A program made the translations under genes and the position numbers. Positions 16,799-24,907 of a stretch of DNA of 64,000 bases are shown here, in pieces (position 1 is the first letter of the stretch; each line of letters opens with the position of its first letter). Source of the stretch: an uncultured Chryseobacterium sp. Its GTDB lineage: Bacteria; Bacteroidota; Bacteroidia; Flavobacteriales; Weeksellaceae. Under the pieces are notes generated by a model. That model worked only from the letters and a program-made list of their open reading frames with translations. It was not told the DNA's origin and made no database searches. The stretch is from positions 62,001 to 126,000 of the forward strand of contig CAJYLH010000012.1 of NCBI GenBank assembly GCA_913775525.1. The letters run 5' to 3'.

Positions 16799-16816
16799 AT
16801 CAATTTTATCATTCAA

Positions 16817-17509
16817 TCAAAGATAAGAACTTACAAGCCTCCAGAGGTATTCCTGTTGATCTTTAGAAGCACTTTTAAAGATCGTAACGATTCTTACATT
16901 CTTTATTCCATCCGTTTTTTCTTCATGTATTTCTCCCGGTACCGCCACTCTTGCTTCTGAGTAATTATTTTGTTTGTCGATGATGAAGACGATTTCTCTA
17001 TCCTTCATCGTGAATATATAGAGGTCTCTCTGCTTGTTTTTATCTGTTTTGCTGGTATACTGAGCATATTTCCGAATAAAATCATTGATCAGACTCCCGC
17101 TTTCACGGGTATTGAGCAGTTCATAGCCAATCAGTTTGTTCTTGAGATCAGAAAACAGGACAAACCTTTCAAATGTGAGTTTGTCCAATGTATACACATC
17201 ATCAGAATACAGTTCGAGCACAAATACTTTCCCGATGACAGGACGTTTTTTTTCATATGGGTTGCCGCCATGCATTCTTGCTTCTCCTCCGTACCGGGTC
17301 TCCTTATTTTTTTCAAACATTTGAAGGGCCGTCAGTACATTACCGTTCTCTTCCCTGTATTGCGTGAGGTCTTTGTTAATTATTGTATTGATAAACAGCG
17401 CTCTTGCGTCTGTCCTTTCGTCAAGATGGTCAAATCTTATAGAGTCAGGAGCCTGACTATATAATTTGAATGATAGAATAAAGAGTAAAAAAAGATTGAT
17501 TTTCAGCAT
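16817..17509 (-). CDS. Hypothetical exported protein
   Basis: 230 residues with an N-terminal signal peptide (INLFLLFILSFKLYSQ, cut near residue 19). The rest is hydrophilic and contains LVIGKVFVLELYSDDVYT-like strands; no family is recognised. I chose the ATG at 17509 because it places the signal peptide at the N-terminus; the open frame extends further but overlaps the upstream gene. It starts 10 nt after the sugar isomerase-like gene on the same strand, so the two are probably one operon. Likely periplasmic or outer-membrane associated. Confidence 0.7.
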   Translation of the reverse strand: MLKINLFLLFILSFKLYSQAPDSIRFDHLDERTDARALFINTIINKDLTQYREENGNVLTALQMFEKNKETRYGGEARMHGGNPYEKKRPVIGKVFVLELYSDDVYTLDKLTFERFVLFSDLKNKLIGYELLNTRESGSLINDFIRKYAQYTSKTDKNKQRDLYIFTMKDREIVFIIDKQNNYSEARVAVPGEIHEEKTDGIKNVRIVTIFKSASKDQQEYLWRLVSSYL

Positions 17510-17519
17510 GTATTGGAAT

Positions 17520-18392
17520 TTAATGGATATAAGGATTGTCCTGGATGTATTTCTTGCTGATGGCAATGCTTTCAAAGATATCCTTATCGCTGGAATCCTG
17601 CTCCAGGAACCAGTGTTTAAGGCCGGCCTGTTTCTGTTTATTGAATATCCTTTTAAAGTCAAGGATGCCGTTTCCGATTTCAGTAAAGTCTTTGGTTCCT
17701 GCCTTCATATCCTTTACATGCCAGAGCGGGAACCTGCCGGGATATTGTTCAAAATAATCCAGCGGATCGAGGCCTGCTTTGGCAATCCAGTACAGGTCGA
17801 GTTCCATTTTTACGAGTTCCGGCGAGGAATTTTTCAGGATAAAATCATATACATTTCCTGTATCGTCCATGGTTTCAAATTCAAAATCATGGTTGTGGTA
17901 TGCCAGCTGCATTCCGGCTTTTCGGACCACAGCTCCTGCGGTATTGAGAATGCCGGGCAGTTTACGGTAGTTTTCCGGTGTCCTTTCTTCCGGGAAAATA
18001 TACGAGCATACCATATATTCGGCACCTATAGTCTTCATATCTTCCACTGTCTTTTCCCAGTCGTGGAGTAAAGTGCCTTGGTCAGGATGCGCAATTCCTG
18101 TGGTATGGTGCGAACTGACAACGCGCTGGCCGGTATTCTTCAGGATGGAGTTAAACTCATTCGCGGTCCGGCCGAAAAATGTCCCGTTATAGCCATAGAT
18201 TTCCAGGTCTGTAAAACCCATTTCAGCGAGCTTTTCCAGGGTTTTCTCCGGATTGGCAGAAAGTGCTTCGCGTACCGTATACAACTGAATGCCCAATGTT
18301 CTGTTCTGATGGTTCTTTTTATGTGTCATTTCGCAGGCGTATAATCCTAAGAGTCCCAATGATGAAAGTATGATGAAGTCTTTTCTTTCCAT
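17520..18392 (-). CDS. Sugar phosphate isomerase/epimerase family lipoprotein (xylose isomerase-like TIM barrel)
   Basis: 290 residues. The N-terminus MERKDFIILSSLGLLGLYAC looks like a lipoprotein signal (or Tat-like leader) with Cys20 as the lipid site. The remainder is an AP-endonuclease-2/xylose-isomerase TIM barrel: LGIQLYTVREAL, GFTDLEIYGY, AYHNHDFEF (metal His), VKMELDLYWIAKAG (metal Glu/Asp) and LWHVKDM. Such secreted barrels are common in Bacteroidota and act on sugars or inositols, but the substrate is unknown. A possible operon partner lies 10 nt downstream and a thioesterase gene 5 nt upstream. Confidence 0.85.
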   Translation of the reverse strand: MERKDFIILSSLGLLGLYACEMTHKKNHQNRTLGIQLYTVREALSANPEKTLEKLAEMGFTDLEIYGYNGTFFGRTANEFNSILKNTGQRVVSSHHTTGIAHPDQGTLLHDWEKTVEDMKTIGAEYMVCSYIFPEERTPENYRKLPGILNTAGAVVRKAGMQLAYHNHDFEFETMDDTGNVYDFILKNSSPELVKMELDLYWIAKAGLDPLDYFEQYPGRFPLWHVKDMKAGTKDFTEIGNGILDFKRIFNKQKQAGLKHWFLEQDSSDKDIFESIAISKKYIQDNPYIH

Positions 18393-18397
18393 ACTTA

Positions 18398-18865
18398 TTA
18401 CAGGAATGGTTTCATTTCATTTTCAATCTGGCTCCTGAGTTCCATCAGGCGTTTGGCATACTGTTCAAGCTGCTTTTCCTCATCCGTTTCCGGCGTCCAT
18501 TTGGGAACCGGAAGTTTTTTGCCGTTCTCGTCTACGGCAACAAATACAATGATGCAGTGGGTTTTCTTCTCAAAATCCGGCTGCTTCAGGTTTCTGGAAT
18601 AGACGTTGATGGCAATATGCATGCTTGAAGTCCCGGTATAAATGACCTGGGCATCTACTTTGACCACTTCACCGATCTTGATAGGATCATAAAAACGGAT
18701 TCCTCCCACATAGACTGTAACGGAATAATTCCCGCTCCATGTCGTGGCACAGGCATAACCGGCCTGGTCGATCCATTTCATGACGCTTCCGCCGTGTACA
18801 TTGCCTCCGTAGTTGACATCCGAAGGCTCGGAAATAAACTGAAAGGTGATAGGTTTATTCTGCAT
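18398..18865 (-). CDS. Acyl-CoA thioesterase (hotdog fold)
   Basis: 155 residues, one hotdog domain. The signature GNVHGGSVMKWIDQAGYACA is that of the cytosolic acyl-CoA thioesterase group (YciA/BACH type), followed by GGIRFYDPIKIGEV and VDAQVIYTGTSSM. It hydrolyses acyl-CoA to free acid and CoA; chain length is not readable. It is the first gene of a minus-strand run with the sugar isomerase-like gene starting 5 nt later. The upstream TATCTTTA is one base off a -7 box. Confidence 0.88.
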   Translation of the reverse strand: MQNKPITFQFISEPSDVNYGGNVHGGSVMKWIDQAGYACATTWSGNYSVTVYVGGIRFYDPIKIGEVVKVDAQVIYTGTSSMHIAINVYSRNLKQPDFEKKTHCIIVFVAVDENGKKLPVPKWTPETDEEKQLEQYAKRLMELRSQIENEMKPFL

Positions 18866-18921
18866 GCTGAAAAATTTCGAATAAAGATATTTAATAATTT
18901 CCGGAATTTTAGATTAAATCC

Positions 18922-18929
18922 TACTTTTG
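18922..18929 (+). promoter_or_regulatory. -7 box TACTTTTG for the ArsC/Spx-like gene
   Basis: Exact TAnnTTTG match. The transcript would start near 18935, which excludes the alternative start at 18934 and supports ATG 18976. Confidence 0.65.
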
Positions 18930-18975
18930 GCCTTTGAAACGCCTGAAAAAGGCAACAAAACAAAAGAAACCAACA

Positions 18976-19329
18976 ATGAAGAAAGTATTTTACCTTAAAA
19001 CATGCGATACCTGCCGGAAAATCATGGCTCAGTTTGACCTAACGGACTGGGAACTGCGGGAAATTAAAAAGGATCCGGTAACGGAAACCGAACTGGAAGA
19101 GATGCATCAACAAAGCGGATCATACGAAGCGCTGTTCAGCAAAAAATCCACCCAGATCAAATCGAGGGGGCTGGATGTGAAAACCCTTGGTGAAAACGAT
19201 TTCAAATCGCTGCTGCTTGATCATTACACTTTCCTGAAACGACCGGTTTTTATCACTGATGAAAACATTTTTATCGGTAATGACCAGAAAACCGTTGCAG
19301 ATCTCAGGACATTTTTCGGGGTAGAATAA
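18976..19329 (+). CDS. ArsC/Spx family thioredoxin-fold protein
   Basis: 117 residues of the ArsC/Spx/YffB family. The N-terminal redox site is CDTCRK (residues ~9-14, CxxC form), followed by the family segments ELREIKKDPVTETELEE, FSKKSTQIKSRGLD and DHYTFLKRPVFI, where the Arg-Pro pair is conserved. Proteins of this kind are annotated as arsenate reductase-like, but there are no arsenic genes nearby and many relatives are not arsenate reductases. Its stop codon abuts the GTG start of the next gene, so they are cotranscribed. Confidence 0.85.
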   Translation: MKKVFYLKTCDTCRKIMAQFDLTDWELREIKKDPVTETELEEMHQQSGSYEALFSKKSTQIKSRGLDVKTLGENDFKSLLLDHYTFLKRPVFITDENIFIGNDQKTVADLRTFFGVE

Positions 19330-19794
19330 GTGATAAATCCTGCCATTAGAACACTGATTATCCTGCTGATCTCTTGTTCAGCCTGCATCCCTGTTCATGC
19401 CCAGCAAAAGAAACCATCTCAGACTGCTGCAGGCAAGGTAAAGCCGGCAATACCGGATACTTTATCCTATCTGAAAACTTTTGAAATCCATAAGAAAGAA
19501 TACATTGGTAAGCCATTCTCTTTTCTTTTAAGCAAAATGAGCCTGATCAAACCTAAAACCGTCTGGACAGTTCCCGGTACATATGACCATGATATCCTGG
19601 AAAAATCTGTATTCCGGTTTTATACACTGAACTATCCCGTGATGAATGAAACCAAAATGCTGATCACCTGGGAGTCCCCTCTGTCTTACCGAACAGTGAG
19701 CAGCAATACCCAGCGGAATAAGTTTTATTTTTCCGAATCTGAGGAGAAGTTTTACGGAAAACAGGTGGTGAAGGATATTCTGGTGTATCGGTGA
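19330..19794 (+). CDS. Hypothetical exported protein, GTG start
   Basis: 154 residues with a signal peptide (TLIILLISCSACIPVHAQ, cut near residue 25). The mature part includes KKEYIGKPFSFLLSKMSLIKPKT and a strand-rich C-terminus. Family not recognised. The start is GTG directly after the TAA of the preceding gene, with no spacer; no ATG lies before the signal peptide. It is translationally coupled to the ArsC/Spx-like gene, but a functional link is not evident. Confidence 0.7.
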   Translation: MINPAIRTLIILLISCSACIPVHAQQKKPSQTAAGKVKPAIPDTLSYLKTFEIHKKEYIGKPFSFLLSKMSLIKPKTVWTVPGTYDHDILEKSVFRFYTLNYPVMNETKMLITWESPLSYRTVSSNTQRNKFYFSESEEKFYGKQVVKDILVYR

Positions 19795-20095
19795 GGGTAG
19801 AAAGTTGACGTGTTATAGGGTTGGAGAGATTTAGGGTTTGAGTGTCTGAGCGTGAAGGGTTTGAAATGAACTGGTGAGTTTTTATGGTATATGCTTAGCT
19901 GATCATGTAACGAGTGGCCTCTATTGATCTCGTCCCGCTATATGAATATTTGTCAGAATTTGAAAATAGGAGAGGAGATTGATGAAATTAGGTTTTGATC
20001 AACAAAAAAGCCAATGGAATATCTGTAATCCTACTGTAAACAGACAATCACACCAGACAGATCCATAAGCTTTTCAGTGCATCACGATGCTGTTG
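19795..20095. other. Intergenic region with nothing recognised
   Basis: About 300 nt between two convergent genes. There is no frame with normal codon use and no strong hairpin with a T-run. Confidence 0.5.
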
Positions 20096-20455
20096 TTATC
20101 TTTTCCCAATACTATTGCCGACTCCGCTGGAAGATACGGCCGGTTTTCCGGTCCTGGTAGGAGCGCTTTTGTAATAGATCCTGTTGCTGGTCCCTTCAAC
20201 AACGATGCTCGAAACTTTATCCGTCATGATCGTATTTCCGGATCCGGATACCTCAAGCTTTGATATACGGCCATTAATGGTAATAATATTATTTGTCCCG
20301 GAAACTTCAGCGTTTCCGCCTTCTGAGATGTAGGTCTTTGTCTGTCCAACGCCCTCAACTGAAATCCCATTACTGTTTTTCGATTGGGTCCCTGCCTGTG
20401 CGTTGGCGTATTGTATTCCAAAAATAACGATGCATATAGCGGCTAATTTTTTCAT
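20096..20455 (-). CDS. DUF3060-type exported protein
   Basis: 119 residues with a signal peptide (IVIFGIQYANAQ, cut near residue 20). The mature part is built of short repeats of the GSGNTI type (EVSGTNNIITINGRI, EVSGSGNTIMTDKV, VEGTSNRIYY), the hallmark of DUF3060, which forms a small beta helix. I chose the start that puts the signal peptide at residue 1. Function unknown. Gene order and strand suggest single-gene transcription. Confidence 0.75.
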   Translation of the reverse strand: MKKLAAICIVIFGIQYANAQAGTQSKNSNGISVEGVGQTKTYISEGGNAEVSGTNNIITINGRISKLEVSGSGNTIMTDKVSSIVVEGTSNRIYYKSAPTRTGKPAVSSSGVGNSIGKR

Positions 20456-20505
20456 AATAATGATTTTAAAAGCTGAAAGCAAGGAAAATGCCAATTGAAA
20501 AAATG

Positions 20506-20540
20506 GTTAAAAAAAGCCGTCCATTAAAAAGGGACGGCTT
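20506..20540 (-). terminator. Terminator of the idi-gcvT operon
   Basis: On the minus strand AAGCCGTCC (20540-20532) pairs with GGACGGCTT (20522-20514), followed by a T7 run. It lies 22 nt after the gcvT stop. Confidence 0.88.
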
Positions 20541-20561
20541 AGTGTATTGTTATTCCGGTGA

Positions 20562-21638
20562 TTATACAAAAGGAGCTTTAACTACTTTTGCCGGGATATT
20601 TTTGTTCCTTACCTGGATGAAAATTTCTGATCCCAGTTTGAAATGCGGTTGAGCAACGTAAGCCAGTCCCAGACCGATTTTCTTCATCGGGGATTGGGTA
20701 CCTGAAGTGACCTTACCGATCACATTGCCTTCAGCATCCACTACAGGATAATCATGTCTTGGAACACCTTTATCGGTCAGTTCAAAACCAACCAGTTTTC
20801 TGGTTACGCCTTCTTCTTTCTGTTTGGCAAAGGTATCTTTTGAAACAAAATCCTTATCGAATTTGGTGATCCAGCCCAGTCCGGCTTCAATAGGCGACGT
20901 GGTGTCATCGATGTCGTTTCCGTACAGGCAGAACCCTTTTTCCAGTCTCAGCGTATCTCTGGCAGCAAGTCCGCAAGGGATGATGCCTTCCTCTTTTCCG
21001 GCATCCATGATCGCATCCCAAAGTTTTTCAGCCGATTCATTTTTAAAATAAATTTCGAAACCGCCGCTTCCGGTATATCCGGTATTTGAAATGATCACAT
21101 CGCTTACACCGGCAACGGAACCTACGGTAAAATGGTAATATGGAATATCTGAAAGCTGAGTATCTGTAAGTTTCTGAAGAATTTCAGTTGCCTTAGGCCC
21201 CTGAACAGCCAATAAAGACATTTCGTCCGAAGCATTGGTCATTTTTGCCCCGAATGTATTGTGCTTGGCGATATGATCCCAGTCCTTTTCGATATTGGAA
21301 GCATTAACAACCACAAAATACTTTTCGTCTTCCATTTTATATACGATAAGGTCATCCACGATGCCTCCGTTTTCATTCGGAAGGCATGAATACTGTGCTT
21401 TTCCGTTTTCCAGAGCATCTACGTTATTGGTGGTTACCCACTGTAAAAGTTCCCTGGCCCCCGGACCTTCCACAAAAAACTGTCCCATGTGGGAAACATC
21501 GAATATTCCGGCTTTTTCTCTTACGGCAAAATGCTCTTCCGTAACTCCTGAATATTGTACAGGCATTTCAAATCCTGCGAAAGGTACGATCTTCGCTCCC
21601 AGGGAAACATGTTTGTCGTACAGGGCTGTTTTCTTCAT
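20562..21638 (-). CDS. gcvT: Aminomethyltransferase (glycine cleavage system T protein)
   Basis: 358 residues, the usual size. It transfers the methylene group from the lipoyl-bound aminomethyl of GcvH to tetrahydrofolate, releasing ammonia. Seen: the N-terminal [27 protein letters not shown], the folate-binding [13 protein letters not shown] and [18 protein letters not shown]. The conserved catalytic Asp appears in FDVSHMG. It is the last gene of a minus-strand operon with idi and a PsbP-like gene; the gap to the latter is 14 nt. Other glycine cleavage genes are outside the window. Confidence 0.95.
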   Translation of the reverse strand: MKKTALYDKHVSLGAKIVPFAGFEMPVQYSGVTEEHFAVREKAGIFDVSHMGQFFVEGPGARELLQWVTTNNVDALENGKAQYSCLPNENGGIVDDLIVYKMEDEKYFVVVNASNIEKDWDHIAKHNTFGAKMTNASDEMSLLAVQGPKATEILQKLTDTQLSDIPYYHFTVGSVAGVSDVIISNTGYTGSGGFEIYFKNESAEKLWDAIMDAGKEEGIIPCGLAARDTLRLEKGFCLYGNDIDDTTSPIEAGLGWITKFDKDFVSKDTFAKQKEEGVTRKLVGFELTDKGVPRHDYPVVDAEGNVIGKVTSGTQSPMKKIGLGLAYVAQPHFKLGSEIFIQVRNKNIPAKVVKAPFV

Positions 21639-21652
21639 TTTCTATTGTTTGT

Positions 21653-22129
21653 TTATTTCTTTACGCTAAAACTATTGAGGGACTCACTGAACAGCTTGCT
21701 GTAGTTGCCGTTCCAGTATTTCTGTTCACAGTTGACGGACACCAGGTAAAGGTCTTTCCCTTTCTGAAACACTTTGGTAACCCAGAAAAGCTTATTCTTT
21801 TCATCCGCATATTCATATACGTATTCGGTATATCCTTTTTTACTGCCTCTGCTTTTCACTTTTGATTCGTCATCACCGGATTTATACAGGTCTATGATGA
21901 ATTTTTTGGTTTCCGTTTTCGGGAGGTTCAGGTCATGGTATTCCGAAATGGTGACGGCTCCTATTTCATTGCCGGGAAAAATATTGATGATATCGCTGTC
22001 GTTCGTCAGCTTCCAGCCTTCAGGATAGGAAATGGAATAGTGCTCATTGTCATAGGTCTTCACAGGTACAGTCTGCGCAGATACCAGTCCCGCTAAAAAT
22101 AAAAATAATATTCCGAATATATATTTCAT
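21653..22129 (-). CDS. PsbP-like exported protein
   Basis: 158 residues with a signal peptide (YIFGILFLFLAGLVSAQ). The mature part (YDNEHYSISYPEGWKL, DIINIFPGNEIGAVTISEY, KDLYLVSVNCEQKYW, FSESLNSFSVKK) has the pattern of the small PsbP/Mog1-fold proteins common in Bacteroidota. Its ATG overlaps the idi stop codon as ATGA, so it is translationally coupled to idi. Role unknown; probably periplasmic. Confidence 0.72.
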   Translation of the reverse strand: MKYIFGILFLFLAGLVSAQTVPVKTYDNEHYSISYPEGWKLTNDSDIINIFPGNEIGAVTISEYHDLNLPKTETKKFIIDLYKSGDDESKVKSRGSKKGYTEYVYEYADEKNKLFWVTKVFQKGKDLYLVSVNCEQKYWNGNYSKLFSESLNSFSVKK

Positions 22130-22641
22130 GATCTGAGATGGTCTTTGTATTCCTGTAAAATAATTTTGAACCACTCCGTAAAATGTTCCGGGTTTTCAGA
22201 CAATTCACGGTCCAGTTCTTCCATGGAAATGTAGCGTACTGCTTCCACTTCTTCACGGTTAAGCTGGAATTCATCTTCATAGCGTCCTACGAACACGTGG
22301 TCCAGTTCATGTTCCCAGAGTCCGCTGCCGACATCGGCTTTATAAATGAAACTGAATTTTTCGGAGAGTTCCGCATCGATGCCCAGTTCTTCCTTTACCC
22401 TGCGGCGGGCACCTTCCAGATACGATTCATCGGACCTTGGATGCGAACATACGGCATTGGTCCACTGGTTCGGCGAATGGTATTTGCCGGTGGCCCTTTT
22501 CTGCAGCAGCATTTCGCCTTTGCTGTTGAATAAAAAAACGGAAAAAGCACGGTGTAGCAGTCCGTTGATATGGGCCTGCTGTTTTTCCATAAGCCCCAGA
22601 ACCTCATCACCAGGATTCACTAAAACTACGAATTCTTCCAT
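22126..22641 (-). CDS. idi: Isopentenyl-diphosphate delta-isomerase, type 1
   Basis: 171-residue Nudix-fold enzyme interconverting IPP and DMAPP for isoprenoid and quinone synthesis. Catalytic features: the Cys in TNAVCSHP, the metal/acid Glu in WEHELDHVF, and the Nudix helix with RRRVKEELG. The true start is the ATG at 22641: the -7 box TACATTTG ends 6 nt upstream, so the longer frame lies outside the transcript, and the enzyme's N-terminus (EEFVVLVNPGDEVLG) fits. First gene of an operon with the PsbP-like gene and gcvT. Confidence 0.93.
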   Translation of the reverse strand: MEEFVVLVNPGDEVLGLMEKQQAHINGLLHRAFSVFLFNSKGEMLLQKRATGKYHSPNQWTNAVCSHPRSDESYLEGARRRVKEELGIDAELSEKFSFIYKADVGSGLWEHELDHVFVGRYEDEFQLNREEVEAVRYISMEELDRELSENPEHFTEWFKIILQEYKDHLRS

Positions 22642-22646
22642 CCCCA

Positions 22647-22654
22647 CAAATGTA
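22647..22654 (-). promoter_or_regulatory. -7 box TACATTTG for idi
   Basis: Exact TAnnTTTG match on the minus strand, ending 6 nt before the idi ATG. The mRNA would begin at or beside the start codon. Confidence 0.65.
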
Positions 22655-22851
22655 AGCCTAATAAATGTATTTTGGAAATTTTTGATGAATATCATAACCG
22701 AGATGGCTGAAACAATGGAGAGAAGCTGTATTAATACCATACCTGTATTACAACTACAGGCCCATTTGTATTGCGGATTTTTTAAATGTAAAACAAGTTT
22801 AACATACTTTTTACACACAAAAACCTTAACTTCGTAGTTCAAATCGTAATA

Positions 22852-23259
22852 ATGGAGTTAGAACACAAAGACCACATCAGTCCAATTCTTAAGGACGGAA
22901 TCAAAAATTACCTGATCGATATAGACGGAACCATTACGGAAGATGTCCCTAACGAGGAACCCGAAAGAATGGTAACCTGCGAGCCTTTCCCGGACGCACT
23001 GGAAACCATCAACAGATGGTATGACGAAGGCCACCAGATCTGCTTTTTTACTTCCAGAACCGAAAACCTGAAGCAGATTACCATCGACTGGCTAGATAAG
23101 CACGGATTCAAATACCACAGTGTGCTTTGCGGAAAACCAAGAGGCGGAAACTACCACTGGATAGACAACCACCTGGTAAGGGCTACACGGTACAAAGGAA
23201 GGTTTACCGACCTGGTGGAAAAACAGGTGACCATCGAAGTTTTTAAAGAAGACGAATAA
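22852..23259 (+). CDS. HAD-superfamily phosphatase-like protein (LNS2/phosphoheptose-type)
   Basis: 135 residues. HAD motif I is visible as YLIDIDGTITED (DxD), motif II as FFTSRTE, a Lys in GKPRGGNYHWID, and the acidic motif at WIDNH. The small size and C-terminal layout match the compact HAD proteins that databases often label as phosphoheptose isomerase-associated. A phosphatase acting on a small phosphorylated metabolite is likely; the substrate is unknown. Upstream TAACTTCG is one base off a -7 box. It is followed by a short GC-rich terminator. Confidence 0.75.
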   Translation: MELEHKDHISPILKDGIKNYLIDIDGTITEDVPNEEPERMVTCEPFPDALETINRWYDEGHQICFFTSRTENLKQITIDWLDKHGFKYHSVLCGKPRGGNYHWIDNHLVRATRYKGRFTDLVEKQVTIEVFKEDE

Positions 23260-23268
23260 ATTGAATTG

Positions 23269-23286
23269 AAAGGCCGGCCTTTTTTA
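23269..23286 (+). terminator. Short terminator-like palindrome after the HAD gene
   Basis: AAAGGCCGGCCTTT followed by T residues, 9 nt past the stop. The stem is only 5 bp once a loop is allowed, so it may be weak. Confidence 0.5.
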
Positions 23287-23341
23287 ATCTGTGAAAGGTT
23301 GAAAGAGGCCGGTTGGATTATAATAACATGATAAAGTATTT

Positions 23342-24301
23342 ATGAAAGTTTTAGCAAACGACGGGCTGGACCAATCCGGCATTGACGCACTTACTGAGAA
23401 GGGCTTTGAAGTGATCACCACCAAAGTGCCTCAAGAATTCCTGATGGATTATATCAATGAACATAAGATCCGTACCCTGCTGGTACGCAGTGCCACACAG
23501 GTAAGAAAAGACCTGATTGACAACTGCCCGTCTTTAGAGATCATTGGTAGAGGAGGCGTAGGAATGGACAATATAGATGTGGATTACGCCAGGGAGAAAG
23601 GCATCCATGTCATCAATACTCCGGCGGCTTCATCAGAATCGGTAGCCGAGCTGGTATTTGCACACCTTTTTTCAGGCGCGAGGTTCCTTCAGGATTCCAA
23701 CAGGAAAATGCCGGTTTCCGGAGATACCGAATTTGCAGGCCTTAAAAAAGCTTATGCGGCAGGAATAGAGCTGCGCGGAAAAACGATCGGTATTGTAGGA
23801 ATGGGAAGAATCGGTCAGGAAGTAGCGAGAATCGCTTTAGGATTAGGCATGAGGGTAGTAGCTGCGGATAACAATGTAGGAAGAGCAAGCATTAAGGTTA
23901 AATTTTATAATAACCAGTTCATCAATGTGGATATTGAGACCGAACCTTTACAGGAGGTACTGAAGCATTCGGATTTTATCACCCTGCACGTTCCGGCACA
24001 GAAAGACGGCTACATGATCGGTAAAAATGAATTCGACAATATGAAAGACGGCGTGGCGGTCATCAACTGTTCAAGAGGCGGAGTGATGGATGAATCTGCC
24101 CTGATTGATGCACTGGATTCCGGAAAAGTAAGGTTTGCAGGACTTGATGTATTCATTAATGAGCCTACACCATCCAAAGCTATTTTGAACCATCCTAAGA
24201 TTTCCCTGACGCCGCATACCGGAGCCTCCACGCTGGAAGCCCAGGACAGGATCGGGTTGTCCCTGGCAGAGCAGATCTGTAGTATTTTACAGATTCATTA
24301 A
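23342..24301 (+). CDS. serA: D-3-phosphoglycerate dehydrogenase-like D-2-hydroxyacid dehydrogenase
   Basis: 319 residues. The NAD-binding motif GIVGMGRIGQEVA is in the middle, and the catalytic triad of the family is visible as Arg in NCSRGGVMD, Glu in FINEPTPS and His in LTPHTGAS. There is no C-terminal ACT domain, as in the short SerA type of Bacteroidota. It most likely oxidises 3-phosphoglycerate in serine synthesis; the usual serC neighbour is not present here, so another 2-hydroxyacid substrate is possible. Closed by a terminator at 24321. Confidence 0.82.
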   Translation: MKVLANDGLDQSGIDALTEKGFEVITTKVPQEFLMDYINEHKIRTLLVRSATQVRKDLIDNCPSLEIIGRGGVGMDNIDVDYAREKGIHVINTPAASSESVAELVFAHLFSGARFLQDSNRKMPVSGDTEFAGLKKAYAAGIELRGKTIGIVGMGRIGQEVARIALGLGMRVVAADNNVGRASIKVKFYNNQFINVDIETEPLQEVLKHSDFITLHVPAQKDGYMIGKNEFDNMKDGVAVINCSRGGVMDESALIDALDSGKVRFAGLDVFINEPTPSKAILNHPKISLTPHTGASTLEAQDRIGLSLAEQICSILQIH

Positions 24302-24320
24302 GATATCGACATACAAAACA

Positions 24321-24348
24321 AAACACCTCTTTTTAGGAGGTGTTTTTT
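24321..24348 (+). terminator. Terminator between convergent serA and mscL
   Basis: AAACACCTC (24321-24329) pairs with GAGGTGTTT (24337-24345) and continues into a T-run. It is between convergent genes, so it may also serve mscL. Confidence 0.85.
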
Positions 24349-24350
24349 AG

Positions 24351-24731
24351 TTATAATGTATTTTTGCTTTTAAGGATATCACGGATTTCCATCAGGAGTT
24401 TCTGGTCCTGAGTTGGTCCTGCCGGAGCAGCCTCTTCTTTGCGGACAATCCTGTTTGCTGCCTTTACGATCCAGAAAAGGACCATGGCAATACACAGGAA
24501 GCTGATGACAGCAGATATAAAATTACCGTAAGTAACGCCGTTCCAGGACAGTTTTGATATGTTTTCCGCGCCGGCCGCTTTCAGGGCAGGGTTAAGGAGC
24601 AGCGGCGTAATGACATCCTCCACCAGTGAAGAAACGATTTTCCCGAATGCGCCTCCGATAATCACACCGACAGCCAGGTCGAGTACATTGCCTTTAAATG
24701 CAAAAGACTTGAATTCTTTAATCAATCCCAT
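24351..24731 (-). CDS. mscL: Large-conductance mechanosensitive channel
   Basis: 126 residues. MscL is a homopentameric inner-membrane channel that opens under membrane tension to release solutes on osmotic downshock. The N-terminal amphipathic helix and TM1 (FAFKGNVLDLAVGVIIGGAFGKI), the VEDVITPLL loop, TM2 and a short cytoplasmic helix ending LLMEIRDIL match the family. Monocistronic, convergent with serA. Confidence 0.95.
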   Translation of the reverse strand: MGLIKEFKSFAFKGNVLDLAVGVIIGGAFGKIVSSLVEDVITPLLLNPALKAAGAENISKLSWNGVTYGNFISAVISFLCIAMVLFWIVKAANRIVRKEEAAPAGPTQDQKLLMEIRDILKSKNTL

Positions 24732-24907
24732 AATTTATATTTTTTATATTTTTCAAAATGATTTTAAAAATATAAAATTTTCAGATGTTTTTTGTCTTTT
24801 TTTCTGAAAATTATCTATTTATTATTGATTTAAGCCGGATACATGGATGGAATTTCTCACGGATGGAAAAATATTCGTATCTTTTTCTGACCAAATTTAC
24901 AATATCC

